This document shows, one piece after another, positions 1-11,431 of a stretch of DNA of 64,000 nt. Position numbers and translations under genes: made by a program. Each line of letters begins with the position of its first letter. Position 1 is the stretch's first letter. Source of the DNA: Bufo bufo (Eukaryota > Chordata > Amphibia > Anura > Bufonidae); NCBI RefSeq assembly GCF_905171765.1, contig NC_053398.1:51272338-51336337 (forward strand), written 5' to 3'. A model generated the notes under the pieces. The model did no database searches. It was not told the DNA's origin and was given only the letters and a program-made list of their open reading frames with translations.

Positions 1-310
1 GGGGTATTAAAGGCCGTTTTCCATTCATCCCCCTCTCTGACCCTGACCAGGTTGTACGCGCCTCTCAAATCCAATTTGGAAAAAACCTTGGCCCCAACAA
101 TTTGGTTGAAGAGGTCCGGGATCAGAGGAAGGGGATAGGGATCGCGAATCGTGATACGGTTCAGCTCCCTAAAATCTAGGCAAGGTCTCAGAGAGCCATC
201 TTTTTTTTTAACAAAAAAAAAAAAACCGCGGCAACAGGTGATTTTGAGGGACGAATATGCCCCTTATCGAGACTCTCGGAGATATAGGTTCGCATTGCGA
301 TTCTTTCTGG
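1..310 (-). pseudogene. Ty3/gypsy reverse transcriptase, N-terminal part (GypA)
   Basis: Read on the minus strand this is the start of a gypsy reverse transcriptase. Fragments such as [31 protein letters not shown] and [22 protein letters not shown] can be followed, and GypB and GypC have matching segments. It continues the protease segment next to it but is broken: a TAA codon lies at 311-313, and the A/T homopolymers at about 211-231 shift the frame. The window edge cuts the gene, so the YLDD motif, RNase H and integrase are not seen. The enzyme would copy element RNA into cDNA inside cytoplasmic particles. The family is certain and this copy is non-functional as read. Confidence 0.85.
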
Positions 311-850
311 TTATGAGAGATTGTAGAGGCGTGCTTTTGGCAGCTTGGCGCCGGGAATGAGGTTAATGGGACAGTCAAACTCCCGGTGAGGAGGTAGCTC
401 CTGAACACCGCTCTCGGAAAACACGTCCGAGAAATCAGAGAGAAATGATGGCACAGTTTTAGTAGACACCTCTGCAAAAGTAGCTGTGAGACAATTCTCT
501 CTACAAAAGTCACTCCACTCATTTATTTGCCTTCCTTGCCAATCAATAGTGGGGTTATGTCTAGTGAGCCAGGGTAACCCCAAAACTAAAGGAGAAGGCA
601 ATCCGTTAAGGACAAAACAAGATATATCCTCCACATGAGTGTCACCTACAGCTAGCCGGATATTGTGAACAATGCCCTTCAGAGATCTCTGTGAGAGTGG
701 AGCAGAGTCAATAGCAAAAACAGGTATATCCTTTTCTAATGTGCAAACCTGAAAACCATGCATGGCTACAAATTGAGTGTCAATAAGATTGACGGCCGCT
801 CCACTATCGACAAAAATCTCACAAGAAATGACTTTGCTCTCTAGCGCCAC
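311..850 (-). pseudogene. Ty3/gypsy aspartic protease and linker to RT (GypA)
   Basis: A 179-codon open stretch. FVDSGAAVNLID near its start is the retropepsin catalytic motif (Asp-Ser-Gly), followed by the GLPWLTRHNPTIDW signature of Tf1/sushi-type elements. LPPHREFDCPINLIPG and LYNLS lead into RT. A retropepsin dimer would process the Gag-Pol polyprotein. The apparent start is a GTG inside the polyprotein and not a true initiation site. The upstream Gag frame ends at 883 in another frame, so Gag and protease are separated by a frameshift that looks like decay. GypB has a homologous but more broken segment. Confidence 0.85.
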
Positions 851-882
851 CCTGGCAGACAGGAGAAAACGGGAACTGCAGG

Positions 883-1551
883 TCAGAGGAAAGCATCAAT
901 TCCTACATCAACTTTGCCCAAAGTAGCAGATGAAGCAGAATTTGATGATTTACCTTTTGAGGTTTTTCTCTTATTATCGCTCTTAGTACAGTTCAAGAAT
1001 CTCCTAGACGGACAAACATTTGCTAAATGACCTATGCCCCCACAACAAAAACACACCATACTCTGAGGACTAAATCCTCTTTTATCAGGGGCAAGTCGAC
1101 CTAGCTGCATGGGCTCCTCCTCAGAGGGGAGCGAGACAGGATGAGGCCCCTGCACACTGAATGAGTCCGCACCACTGCCCCTAGACTGACAATGGCTGGA
1201 CAGAGAGGTCTCGTTTCTTTCTCTTAGACGCCTGTCAAGGCGTACCGCCAATGACATGGCAGACTCTAAGGACGTTGGTCTCTCATGGAAAGCAAACGCA
1301 TCTTTCAATCTCTTTGAGAGACCATGACAGAACTGACTCCGGAGTGCAGCATCATTCCAACCTGAATCAGCTGCCCATCTTCGAAATTCAGAACAATAAA
1401 GCTCCGCAGACAGTGAGAGCTTTGGCTCGCAACAGACTCCATGGGCCGGAGCAGAGCCCAATGCTTGGAGCTGAGTCATAGATTGACGGAGATCCGCTAC
1501 CTCCAAAGAAAGACCCTGCATGCGGTCAACCAGGCCAGAAAGCGGATCCAT
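883..1551 (-). pseudogene. Ty3/gypsy Gag with zinc knuckle, internally deleted (GypA)
   Basis: Starts MDPLSGLVDRMQGLSLEVADL, almost the same as GypB Gag (MDPVSALVDCMQGLSLEVADL), so the two copies are one family. The C-terminal part has a CCHC zinc knuckle (CFCCGGIGHLANVC) that would bind element RNA. Between EPKLSLS and ELYCSEFRRW about 110 residues present in GypB are missing. They include the stretch LLKGDAQSWAFSLP and DDFFRALGLIYDD, which is the capsid core. The deletion keeps the frame, so the ORF looks intact but should not form capsids. The ATG is 30 bases from the LTR and next to the putative primer site. Confidence 0.85.
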
Positions 1552-1570
1552 GTCAAAAAGGACGGTTTTG

Positions 1571-1580
1571 GTGGATTATA
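1571..1580 (-). promoter_or_regulatory. putative self-complementary primer-binding site (GypA)
   Basis: One base inside the LTR boundary the element reads TATAATCCAC. It is the exact reverse complement of GTGGATTATA at 2045-2036 (minus), 25-30 bases downstream of the TTTAAAT box and so near the expected mRNA start. No TGG-starting tRNA primer site is seen. This matches Tf1/sushi self-priming, where the folded mRNA 5' end primes minus-strand cDNA. The complementarity is seen; the role is inferred. Confidence 0.6.
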
Positions 1581-1581
1581 A

Positions 1582-2192
1582 TGTCACGGCTGTATGTGAG
1601 CAACAAGAGCGTACACAGTAAATAGAGCTACTGACCGGACCCAAACTAGGGAGGATAAAGGGTGACCCCTGTCAGACCCTCAAAGCTCTCCCTATGCTGC
1701 TAAAGCACATGCCCGGATCCAAATGGTGGAACGAGGCATGCCCGCGTACCTAAGACTGATGACCACTGTAACCCCTACAATAGTGGAAGGGGCACGGCCA
1801 CCGGTGCCCTGCTCAGTATATGGAGGGAACCGTGGTCGCCTCAGATCCAGTCAGAAAATAAACAGATACACTACAATGTCTGCACACTTAGCTGAAGGAG
1901 CTGCAGCAGCAGAGAAGACGGATCCAAAGACAGCAGGCAATATCCGAAGTACTTGCTGCAGCAGAACACAGGTCCAGTGAAATGATAGCTTACAAGTGAA
2001 GATACTCAAGCAAGAGCTACAACTCAAATGAGAAATATAATCCACACCCTACAAGAGGAGGAGGGGTGATTTAAAGGCAGGGAAATCAAACGCAGGAGGA
2101 ACAGCTGGGAGGAAGGAAACAGAAAGTAAAAACCTCATCACAGGGGCGGAGAAACAGAGCTGTGAGAATGTCTCAAAGCTCTGGTAGTGACA
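1582..2192 (-). repeat. 5' LTR of GypA (611 bp)
   Basis: On the minus strand it begins TGTCACTACCAGAGC and ends CATACAGCCGTGACA, so it has the TG...CA ends and a TGTCAC/GTGACA inverted repeat. A TATA-like TTTAAAT lies at 2075-2069 (minus). Gag starts 30 bases beyond its inner edge. The 3' LTR is outside the window. Confidence 0.8.
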
Positions 2193-2755
2193 GCTGCGCA
2201 CGGCGTGACGTCACAGAGCGACTCACTCCTGTGCGCACTGCGCAGCCTGCACAGCTGACAGCCGAGGACCAGGAAGCGGTGAGTACAAAGCATTCACCGC
2301 TTCCTTCCTAGTCCTTTTGCCCTGAAACTTTGGGAACGGCGTTCCTGCCATGAAAAAAGTGCAGGAACGCCGTTCCCACCCGTTCCCCCTCGACTCGAGC
2401 CCTGCTCCCACCCCTGCAGCTGACAGTTGACAGTTGATTTTTTACCTTCATTTTATTCAATCCCCATCGGCTCAGGAGTGGGAAGAGGGGGCGTGGCTTA
2501 GCTGGACCTGGGGGCGTTTTTTTTTATTTCTTTTGAGGGTGGACACATTTTGGCAGGGGGTGTGTCTGGGCTCCTTCCTGCAAGAGTGACGCCCCTCTGG
2601 GCACCTTACTGGCTCATTTGCATACCAAATAAACTGGATTTTCAGAGGATAAAAACATCTATTGCTGGAACAAAGGCACGTCTGTAAATAAGTTACTAAG
2701 TGCTATTAGGCCATAGCTTTACTTCAATAGCGATTATCCTTGTGACAGATTTCCT
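2193..2755. other. non-coding stretch with two perfect hairpins
   Basis: No gene is visible. Two inverted repeats stand out: GGAAGCGGTGA/TCACCGCTTCC at 2272-2304, and a 17-bp perfect pair GGGAACGGCGTTCCTGC (2332-2348) with its complement at 2361-2377. They may be the ladder end of another, truncated TTAA element, but no terminus was found. Confidence 0.5.
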
Positions 2756-2759
2756 TTAA

Positions 2760-3077
2760 CCGCCTCCGGACCGCCTAACGCAGGATCGCGTTCCGGAGGC
2801 GGCAGCCCTGTGCAGAGTCACGCATATACGCGTCATCTCGCGAGACGCGAGATTTCGCTCAAAGCCGGCTCGCGCATACGCATCGCGGGCCGGCAAAAGT
2901 TAGAGGGGGGTCGCGTCATCAGCTTGCCAGCCAATGATCGTCGCTGGCAAGCTGATGATTTTTAAAAAATCTAATCAGAAGCCATCTAACACCTTATATT
3001 TGTAAATATGATGTGTTAAATGGCTTGTCTGTTCCTCTGCTGGTCCTTTTCGTCGGTTGGTTCCAGCAGAGGAGCAG
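2760..3077. repeat. hairpin ladder of PB-1 (five stems)
   Basis: Five consecutive inverted repeats. H0 2760-2802 has CCGCCTCCGGA/TCCGGAGGCGG. H1 2864-2894 has GCCGGC..CGCG arms. H2 2916-2958 has a 16-bp perfect arm, TCATCAGCTTGCCAGC. H3 2980-3025 is AT-rich and imperfect. H4 3029-3077 has CTGTTCCTCTGCTGG against CCAGCAGAGGAGCAG, with one G.T-type mismatch. The order and spacing equal those in PB-2, but several stem positions differ with matching changes on the partner arm (see findings). H0 contains the transposon terminus itself. Confidence 0.85.
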
Positions 3078-3708
3078 ACATCACTGTGAGTACACACTAA
3101 ACACAACACTTAGCCACAGATCACCCCTATCACCCGAATTAACCCCTTGATCACCCCTTGATCGCCCCTGTCAATCACCTAGTGAAAGGAAAAAAGTGAT
3201 CAGTGTAAACTGTCACTTTTTTTCCCCACTGGTATTGACTGATAGGTTTTAGGATAGTTTAGGTCCCTTGGTTAGGTAGTTTAGCGATTGTTTAGCGCCC
3301 AGCCCACCGCACCGCAGTCACTGATTCGCTGATTAGCGTATCGCTAATCAGCATTTGTACTTTTATAGTATCTGTAATTGATCAAAACTGATCACAGTCA
3401 GATCTATAATTGTATTAGTGTCACCTTAGTTCATCCTCCACCCAAAACGCAGTGTTTGCCCGATCAGGCCTGATCGGTCGCCCACACGTGCGTTCTCCCA
3501 CGCCCGCCCCGCCGCAGTGACAAAAAATTTATTTATTTTTGATCACTGCACAATCACTTTACAAGCGCTGCGGCGATAAAAAAATCAGTTTTGATATTTT
3601 TTAGCAATCGCAGCGGCCTCCGGTACTTCGCTAGCCTCCCATTTGTAAGATAGGCTTGCTTTTTTTCTTGGGTAGTCTCAGGGAATACCCCTAAATTTAG
3701 TAGTCCAA

Positions 3709-5668
3709 ATGTCAAACAGGGGGTATTCTTCTGAAGAGGCCTACAGGCTTCTGACCCAGTCGGATGAGGAATGGGAACCCTCATCTGACGAATCTAGCGG
3801 GTCAGAATATGAACCTGTAGAAAGCAGTGGCAGTCTGACCCAAAGTTCGGACGAGGAGGTTGAGGTCCCTGATAGCACCAGGCGTACCCGGCCCCGTGTC
3901 GCTAGACCACAGGTTGTGCAGGATCCGTTTCAAGGGCAGCAGAGTGGGGCTGGCGCTGTCTGATCACGTGGTGAGGCATACACCAGCAGCGCAGCCCTCC
4001 CTGGACCTAGTACCAGCACTGCCGTACAACATGGTGAAGTGGCGAGCACCAGAAGGGCAGTTGAAGCTGGTACGGTGGCACGTGCAGTAGTCACCCTGTC
4101 GCAGCCACCGCACAGACAGGCCCGTAGAGCCCCTAGAGTCCCTGAGGTGCTGGCAAACCCTGATTGGCAGTCACCAACTTCAGCCGCACCTGTAGTTCCC
4201 CCTTTCACCGCCCAGTCTGGAGTTCGGGTTGAGACAGCTCAGATCGGTTCGGCCCTGGGATTTTTTGAGCTGTTCTTGACTGCGGAGCTCTTTGACTTAG
4301 TTGTGGCAGAAACAAATCGGTATGCCACTCAATTTATAGCCGCCAACCCGGGAAGCTATTATGCCCAGCCTTTCCAGTGGAAACCAGTCCACGTTTCCGA
4401 AATTAAAATTTTTCTGGGCCTTCTCCTGAACATGGGTCTAACCAAAAAGCATGAATTGCGGTCATATTGGTCCACGAACCCGATTCATCACATGCCCATG
4501 TTCTCTGCTGCTATGTCCAGGGCACGTTTTGAGACCATCCTGCGTTTCCTGCACTTTAGCGACAACAGCACCTCCCGTCCCGGATGCCACCCAGCTTTTG
4601 ACCGGCTCCACAAAATTCGGCCCCTCATAGACCACTTCAACCAGAAATTTGCAGATTTGTATACCCCTGAGCAAAACATCTGCGTAGACGAGTCCCTTAT
4701 ACATTATACATTTTACCGGGCGCCTTGGCTTCAAACAATACATCCCAAGCAAGCGCGCCCGGTATGGGGTCAAATTGTATAAGCTCTGTGAAAGGGCCAC
4801 AGGCTATACCCACAAATTTCGGATCTATGAGGGAAAAGATCAGACCCTGGAGCCGGTCGGTTGCCCTGACTACCTGGGGAGCAGTGGGAAGACAGTCTGG
4901 GACTTGGTGTCACCCTTATTCGGCAAGAGGTACCATCTTTATGTGGACAATTTTTACACAAGTGTGCCCCTCTTCAGGCATTTGTTCCTAGAACAGATTG
5001 GCTGCTGTGGCACCGTGCGACCTAGTCGCCGGGGCTTCCCCCAACGGCTCGTTACCACCCGTCTTGCAAGGGGGGGGAGGGCTGCCTTGTGTAACGAAGA
5101 ACTGCTCGCGGTGGAAAGGAGAGACAAGCGTGACGTTTACATGCTCTCCTCCATTCACGCAGACACGACAATACAAATAGAAAGGGCAACCCGTGTCATT
5201 GAAAAGCCCCTCTCAGTCCATGACTATAATGCGCTCATGGGAGGGGTGGACTTCAATGACCAGATGTTGGCTCCCTATTTAGTTTCCCGACGCACCAGAC
5301 GCTGGTATAAGAAGGTGTCTGTATATTTGATTCAATTGGCGATGTACAATAGTTTTGTTCTCTACAGTAAGGCTGGGAGAACGGGATCCTTCCTCAAATT
5401 TCAGGAAGAGATCATCGCGAACCTCCTGTATCCAGGAGGTTCCGTGGCCCCAACCACCAGTGTAGTGAGCCGTCTACACGAGCGACATTTCCCCAATGTC
5501 GTTGCTAGTACCTCAACCCAACCGTCACCGCGAAAAAGATGTCGTGTCTGTAGCAGGAGTGGAATAAGGCGTGACACCCGCTATTTCTGTCCTGACTGCC
5601 CTGACCACCCTGCCCTATGCTTTGGAGAGTGTTTCCGGAAGTACCACACACAGGTACACTTAGCATAG
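3709..5668 (+). pseudogene. piggyBac-like transposase, inactivated (PB-1)
   Basis: Homologous over its whole length to the 650-aa transposase of PB-2, with two clear lesions. Codon 85 is TGA at 3961-3963, where PB-2 has GGA. A 7-bp tandem duplication (ATACATT at 4699-4705, repeated at 4706-4712) shifts the frame just after the first catalytic Asp (CVDESLIH). After the shift the frame resumes at about 4775 and runs to the normal end, keeping YVDNFYTS, GGVDFNDQM and the Cys-rich tail (RCRVCSRSG, FCPDCPDHPALC). An acidic N-terminal region (DEEWEPSSDESSGSEYEP) is also kept. No active protein is expected. Confidence 0.92.
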
Positions 5669-6509
5669 GGATTGCATCTCACAGGACAGGCACACAGGGC
5701 TATTAGGGCCCTTACACTCACAGCTACTGCAAACCTCTCCTTTCACCTGGGATAAAGTGCATAATGTACTTCACCACATCTTTGGGTGATTTGCGCTTTG
5801 CACATTGTCCCATGGGGAAGGAGAGGTTTGTCCTATAAAGGTTAAAAAAAAAAAATCACCGGTAAGCAAAAAAGTTAACGTTCAGTTCAAAAGTTTATAT
5901 GTTCTGTTCAAAAGTTATTATAAAGTTAATAAATTTATTGCGTTGCGGCCTGGTCTTTTCTTTTTTGTTTTGTTTTTTTTACCTTCCAGGTGGACCAACC
6001 GATCGACTAGCTGCAGCACTGATGTGCATTCTGACAGAAGCATTGCGCTGCTGTCAGATTACACAAAAGTCAGTGTATGCGGCGCTGCAAGACGAAATTT
6101 CTCCTCTGCAGTAAAAGATACGTTTGCCGAGGCATATGAGCTGAGGAGGCGGCGGTGTTCATATACTTTGGCAAACACTTTATATATAAAAAAAAATAAA
6201 AATCCCGGCAATGATTTATTCATCCACATCGATTGATGTGAATGGAGAAATCGGGTTTGCCAGGGCATACGAGCTAAGTGGGTATGGATGTTAGGGGGAA
6301 CTCCTATGTCCTGGCAGACGCCTTTCCCCTCCTTTTTTTTTTTTTTGGCAGAGATTTTTTCATCCACATTGATCGATGCGAATGAAGAAATCTGTGCCGT
6401 TCATTTTTTCTTTCAGCCCAGAGGCTGAACGAAAAAAAAAAAATCTCATTACCCGTATGCTCAATATAAGGAGAATAGCAGAAACTCCTAATGCTGGCCA
6501 TACATGTAA

Positions 6510-7570
6510 TGATTGCGGAGACCCTCAAATGCCAGGGCAGTACAAACACCCCACAAATGACCCCATTTTGGAAAGAAGACACCCCAAGGTATTCCGTGAG
6601 GGGCATATTGAGTCCATGAAAGATTGAGATTTTTGTCCCAAGTTAGCGGAAAGGGAGACTTTGTGAGAAAAAAACAAAAAAAAAATCTATTTCCGCTAAC
6701 TTGTGGCAAAAAAAAAAAATTCTATGAACTCGCCATGCCCCTCACGGAATACCTTGGGGTGTCTTCTTTCCAAAATGGGGTCACATGTGGGGTATTTATA
6801 CTGCCCTGGCATTTCAGGGGCCCTAAAGAGTGAGAAGAAGTCTGGGATCCAAATGTCTAAAAATGCCCCCCTAAAAGGAATGTGGGCCCCTTTGCGCATC
6901 TAGGCTGCAAAAAAGTGTCACACATGTGGTATCGCCGTACTCAGGAGAAGTTAGGGAATGTGTTTTGGGGTGTCATTTTACATATACCCATGCTGGGGGA
7001 GAGAAATATCTCGGTCAAATGCCAACTTTGTATAAAAAAAATGGGAAAAGTTGTCTTTTGCCGAGATATTTATCTCACCCAGCATGGGTATATGTAAAAT
7101 GACACCCCAAAACACATTGCCCAACCTTTCCTGAGTACGGAGATACCACATGTGTGACACTTTTTTGCAGCCTAGGTGGGCAAAGGGGCCCAAATTCCAA
7201 TGAGTACCTTTAGGATTTCACAGGTCATTTTTTACAGATTTTGATTTTAAACTACTTACCACACATTTGGGCCCCTAGAATGCCAGGGCAGTATAACTAC
7301 CCCACATGTGACCCTGTTTTGGAAAGAAGACACCCCAAGGTATTCCGTGAGGGGCATGGCGAGTTCCTAGAATTTTTTATTTTTTGTCACAAGTTAGTGG
7401 AATATGAGACTTTGTAAGAAAAAAAAAGAAAAAAAAAATCATCATTTTCCGCTAACTTGTGACAAAAAATAAAAAGTTCTATGAACTCACTATTCCCATC
7501 AGCGAATACCTTAGGGTGTCTACTTTCCGAAATGGGGTCATTTGTGGGGTGTTTGTACTGTCTGGCCATT
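6510..7570. repeat. alternating inverted ~385-bp array of PB-1 (3 dyads)
   Basis: Two kinds of palindrome alternate. Type B is centred in the poly-A/T tract between CTAACTTG repeats (about 6680 and 7430). Type A is centred between the two inverted ATACCCATGCTGGG motifs (about 7040). B arms carry TGCCAGGGCAGTAT and ACACCCCAAGGTATTC; A arms carry GGCTGCAAAAAAGTGTCACA and ATACCCATGCTGGG. The order here is B-A-B. Similar open frames arise on both strands because the DNA is palindromic; they are not genes. Confidence 0.85.
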
Positions 7571-8050
7571 GTAGAACCTCAGGAAACATGACAGGTGCTC
7601 AGAAGGTCAGAGCTGCTTCAAAAAGCGGAAATTCACATTTTTGTACCATAGTTTGTAAACGCTCTAACTTTTACCCAAACCATTTTTTTTTTACCCAAAC
7701 ATTTTTTTTTTATCAAAGACATGTAGAACAATAAATTTAGAGAAAAATTTATATATGGATGTTGTTGTTTTTTTTTGCAAAATTTTACAACTGAAAGTGA
7801 TAAATGTCATTTTTTTGCAAAAAAATAGTTGAATTTCGATTAATAACAAAAAAAGTAAAAATGTCAGCAGCAATGAAATACCACCAAATGAAAGCTCTAT
7901 TAGTGAGAAGAAAAGGAGGTAAAATTCATATGGGTGGTAAGTTGCATGACCGAGCAATAAACGGTGAAAGTAGTGTAGTGCAGAAGTGTAAAAAGTGGCC
8001 TGGTCATTAAGGGTGTTTAAGCTAGGGGGGCTGAGGTGGTTACATGCGCA

Positions 8051-8304
8051 TGTAACAGCAGAGTTTGAAGTCAAGGGGGCAGCGGCCTCCTCGCTTCAAG
8101 TCAAGATAACCTTTCCATGCCCCTTCGCTTTTGATTGACAGCCGATAGCTTTTGGCTGTTCTGCAAAGCCGGCCGAGTGTGAGTGCGCGTCAGACATTCA
8201 CGTGCGCGGCTGTCAGAGGTGAAAGGGCAGGGAAAGGGTGTGTGGTTATCTTGACTTGAAGCGAGGAGGCCGCTGCCCCCTTGACTTCAAACTCTGCTGT
8301 TACA
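8051..8304. repeat. inverted repeat with 61-bp perfect arms
   Basis: Positions 8051-8111 and 8244-8304 are exact reverse complements (61/61 by eye), starting TGTAACAGCAGAG and ending CTCTGCTGTTACA, around a 132-bp loop. A short palindrome GTTACATGCGCATGTAAC (8039-8056) joins it to the right end of PB-1. Probably a foldback MITE or a non-autonomous DNA transposon. The family was not recognised. Perfect arms suggest youth or repair between the arms. Confidence 0.75.
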
Positions 8305-8996
8305 TAGCGCATGCAGGGGATTAAAGTTCGTTTTTCAAGATTTTGGTGCATCTGGCCAGAGAAAGAAAAGGATCTTTAGGAACATACTGCTGGCTACTTT
8401 AAGGTAATGCTGGCGTTTGGGAGGCGTTTTTTAGGTGACAGGTTCCCTTTAAAGCTCTCCTACAGCAGTGAAGATAAATGGCTGGGTTGTTATGGAAACC
8501 TGGAGTAAAACTGTGTATTGGGGGACTGGAGGACCTGCGAGCTTCTATTGGCTGATAAAGGTCATGTGACCAAGCTTTTATTGGCTAATGCATTTTTGGG
8601 AATATCTCAGGAATGGTACGTCCTATAGAGCTGAGCCCTGGTCTAAAACCTTCCCGGACACCTGATGAACATGTGTGCCAAATTTAATGATTGTAAATGC
8701 GACGGTGCGGATTCCTTTAGTGGACATTCACACACATACACTCAGCTTTATATATTAGAAGATACAAGTAAAAAAAAGGATATATTTTTTTCCATCCATA
8801 TGCAGCATTTCAGTTGTTTTTTTTAGCATATTAGGGCGGTCATTTATATGCCGGTCTTTATTTCCCCTTTGTGCTACTGGAGGATGCACCTAATTTTTGT
8901 TGAGGGGTGCGCCTCTTCATAAATTGGACGCGCCAGACTGTGCACCATGCATTAAAGCTACTCCAGTCCCTGACTGGAGAAGTTTTTCGTCAACAT
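8305..8996. other. non-coding, repeat-like sequence
   Basis: No ORF of note. The part from about 8455 to 8762 has the look of a dispersed repeat: it ends in an alternating CA-rich stretch and TTTATATATTAGAAGATAC. The family could not be named. Confidence 0.35.
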
Positions 8997-8999
8997 TTA

Positions 9000-9302
9000 G
9001 GCCTCATGCACACAACCATATGTATTTTGCGGTCTGCAAAAAATGCGGATGACGTCCGTGTGCTTTCCGTATTCTGCGGAATGGAACAGCTGGCCCCTAA
9101 TAGAACAGTCCTATCCCTGTCAGTAATGCGGACAATAATAGGACATGTTCTATTTTTTTGCGGAATGGAAATACATCTGGAAACAGAATGCACACCGAGT
9201 AACCCGTTTTTTTTTTTGCGGACACATTGAAATGAATGGTATACAGTCAGCAAAAAAAACGGAATGGACACGGAAAGAAAATACGTTCGTGTGCATGAGG
9301 CC
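9000..9302. mobile_element. Harbinger-type MITE (303 bp)
   Basis: Ends GGCCTCATGCACAC / GTGTGCATGAGGCC are exact inverted repeats, flanked by TTA on both sides (8997-8999 and 9303-9305). A 3-bp TWA target duplication is the mark of PIF/Harbinger elements. No coding capacity; the interior has further imperfect palindromes (ACATTGAAATGAATGG). Confidence 0.75.
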
Positions 9303-9323
9303 TTACTCTTTTTCCAGGAGTAA

Positions 9324-9636
9324 GGGCTCATACACACTACCATATCCGCAAAACACGGATCCGCAAAAAATTTGGATGATGTCTGTGTGACATCCGTACT
9401 GCATTCTTTTTTTTTTTTTTTGTGGATTCATTGTAACAATGCTTATCCTTGTCCGCAAAAAGGACAAGAATAGGACATGTTCTATCTTTTTTCTGGAACG
9501 GCGATGCAGACATATGGAAACGGAATGCAAATGGAGTCCATTCCGGTTTTTTTGCAGACCCATTGAAGTGAATGGTTACGCATTTGGGCCGCAAAAAGAA
9601 CGGACACAGAAAAAAAACCTTAATGTGCATGAGCCC
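9324..9636. mobile_element. Harbinger-type MITE (313 bp)
   Basis: Ends GGGCTCATACACAC / AATGTGCATGAGCCC, flanked by TAA at 9321-9323 and 9637-9639. It lies 21 bases from the preceding MITE and has a similar interior, including CCATTGAAGTGAATGG. Non-coding. Confidence 0.75.
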
Positions 9637-9639
9637 TAA

Positions 9640-10448
9640 ATGTTGTTAGATCTGCTAGGGCTGATGTCCCAGCCCCTGACACTCTCTCGACACTCCCGAG
9701 TGTCGAAGGCGGGGGAAAATGCCCAGGCAACAAAATATTGTTGAATGTGTGTTTAAAAAGTCGCAAAAAGGCCCTTGTGACTTGTTATGCACCGAAAATA
9801 GGCATTGCTTCGATCGTAAAGTACCTTTTAATTTTTTTATGTAATTTAATTAATTTATTTAGTAAATTCTTTATTTAACGCTTTTTCCATTAATTAACAC
9901 CTAACCAAACAAGATCAGAGACAATCCGGAGAAAAGTCACAATGGATAGGATTACAATAAATATGAGTTTAGCTATTACCTCATGAAAGGGGTTAATGCA
10001 ATCTCAAACCCAGGATTTGTTGCAATTTATATAAATTCCATTCGCACATAACCATTATCATCATAGTCACGGCCACCGCTGCTAGATTGCTGGGTGGTCG
10101 TAACCATGGAAATGAGCAGTGTATAATGTGATAGAAAATCCAGCCAGCAAAGGAATCAATATGGACAATCACAATACATTAGTAAGTGCCTTGTATCTCC
10201 ACATGATAAATGTCATTTGCTAAAGTGACACAACCCCTTTAAGGTTTGCTTAGTTCAATACAAAAATTAACAGCAGAATTGTGATGCGGTTTTGGCACCG
10301 AAGGTCACATGTTAGGCCACGCCTGTTTCTCAAAAAGCCACACCCACTTGTTCTGATAGGTATATATAATTTCTCAAAACATAGATATGCTAATTTGTGC
10401 CACCTTTTGGCATAATTTACAACAGAATCTACTGTACGTGCACTGACA
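9640..10448. other. non-coding stretch
   Basis: AT-rich sequence without a convincing ORF, RNA gene or repeat boundary that I could identify. Confidence 0.4.
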
Positions 10449-10452
10449 TTAA

Positions 10453-10980
10453 AGGATAACTGTCATATTTTTTTATTTTGCTAGTTTATTAGAGCTAGGC
10501 ATGTATACCTGAGTTAGTCTGTCAATGATTGCCAAAAGATCTGTAATTACCTTATAATAACTGCTTTCATTAATGTCTCCTCTCCCTTTCCACTGCTCCC
10601 TTAAAAGACCGTTGCTATGGCTGATCTGTCTCCGGCTAAGAAGACGGAGGGGCGGACCTTTACACTGCATGCCTGCATTAGGCTTCAGAGTGAGGAGGCG
10701 TGTCTCTCAGTAATCCAATCTGATTGGCTGGCAGGAACCTGCTGGCTACAGCAAGTTTGTATGTGACCTGAGGGAATGCAGTTTTGGCCTCAGAGAACTG
10801 GCAGAGGAGCCACCTTGAGAAGATCCTCATAATGTAGGATTTAAAACAGCCGTAACTAAGGGGAAAACTCAAGGAAAATAGTGGTAAGGGAAGAAACTAA
10901 AGATTGCTTTATACATAATGCTGCTGCAGCAGTAACATATGCTAAAATTGTTTTTTTGATGAAAATATGACAGTTATCCT
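10453..10980. mobile_element. TTAA-flanked MITE (528 bp)
   Basis: Termini AGGATAACTGTCATATTTT and AAAATATGACAGTTATCCT are inverted repeats, with TTAA on both sides (10449-10452 and 10981-10984). The TTAA duplication points to piggyBac or Kolobok-type mobilisation. No coding capacity. Confidence 0.75.
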
Positions 10981-11047
10981 TTAAACAATGTTGGCCACTG
11001 CATATTGAAAAAAAAGGCATAGGCCAAAAGGAGAAAAAACATTGTTA

Positions 11048-11378
11048 GGCTACATGCACACGAACATGGTTTGGTTCCGCAACCGAGCCGCATTTTTCGC
11101 GGCTCGGGTGCGGACACATTCACTTCAATGGGGCCGCAAAAGATGTGGACAGCACTCCGTGTGCTGTCCGCATCCGTTGCTCCATTCCATAGCCCTGCAA
11201 AAAAAAAAAATAGAACATGTCCTATTCTTGTCCGTTTTGCGAACAAGGATAGGCATTGTTACAATGGACCTGCAAAAAAAAAAAAAAACTGATGCCATAG
11301 GGACGTCATCCTTTTTTTTTTTTTTTCGGATCCTCAATTTGCAGATCGCAAAACATATATGGTCGTGTGCATCTAGCT
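11048..11378. mobile_element. Harbinger-type MITE (331 bp)
   Basis: Ends GGCTACATGCACACGA and TCGTGTGCATCTAGCT, flanked by TTA at 11045-11047 and 11379-11381. The interior is made of repeated GCAAAA/TTTTGC and CAATGG-type palindromes. Non-coding. Confidence 0.65.
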
Positions 11379-11431
11379 TTACTTTGCAAAAAACTAAATC
11401 TGCAAAAAGCATCAGTGAAAGAGCTGCATAA

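Larger units (their letters stand above)
2760..8039 (+). mobile_element. PB-1, piggyBac-like element with dead transposase
   Basis: A 5.28-kb element. Its left end CCGCCTCCGGACCGCC follows TTAA (2756-2759). Its right end GGGGGGCTGAGGTGG is followed by TTAC, a mutated TTAA. TTAA target duplication and CCNCCTC termini are typical of piggyBac transposons. Order: hairpin ladder (2760-3077), GC-poor leader, transposase (3709-5668), poly(A) signal AATAAA (5928-5933), T-rich spacer, alternating inverted array with 3 dyads (about 6510-7570), conserved right-end segment. PB-2 is colinear with it except for four extra dyads in the array. PB-1 could move only with transposase from elsewhere. Confidence 0.88.
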
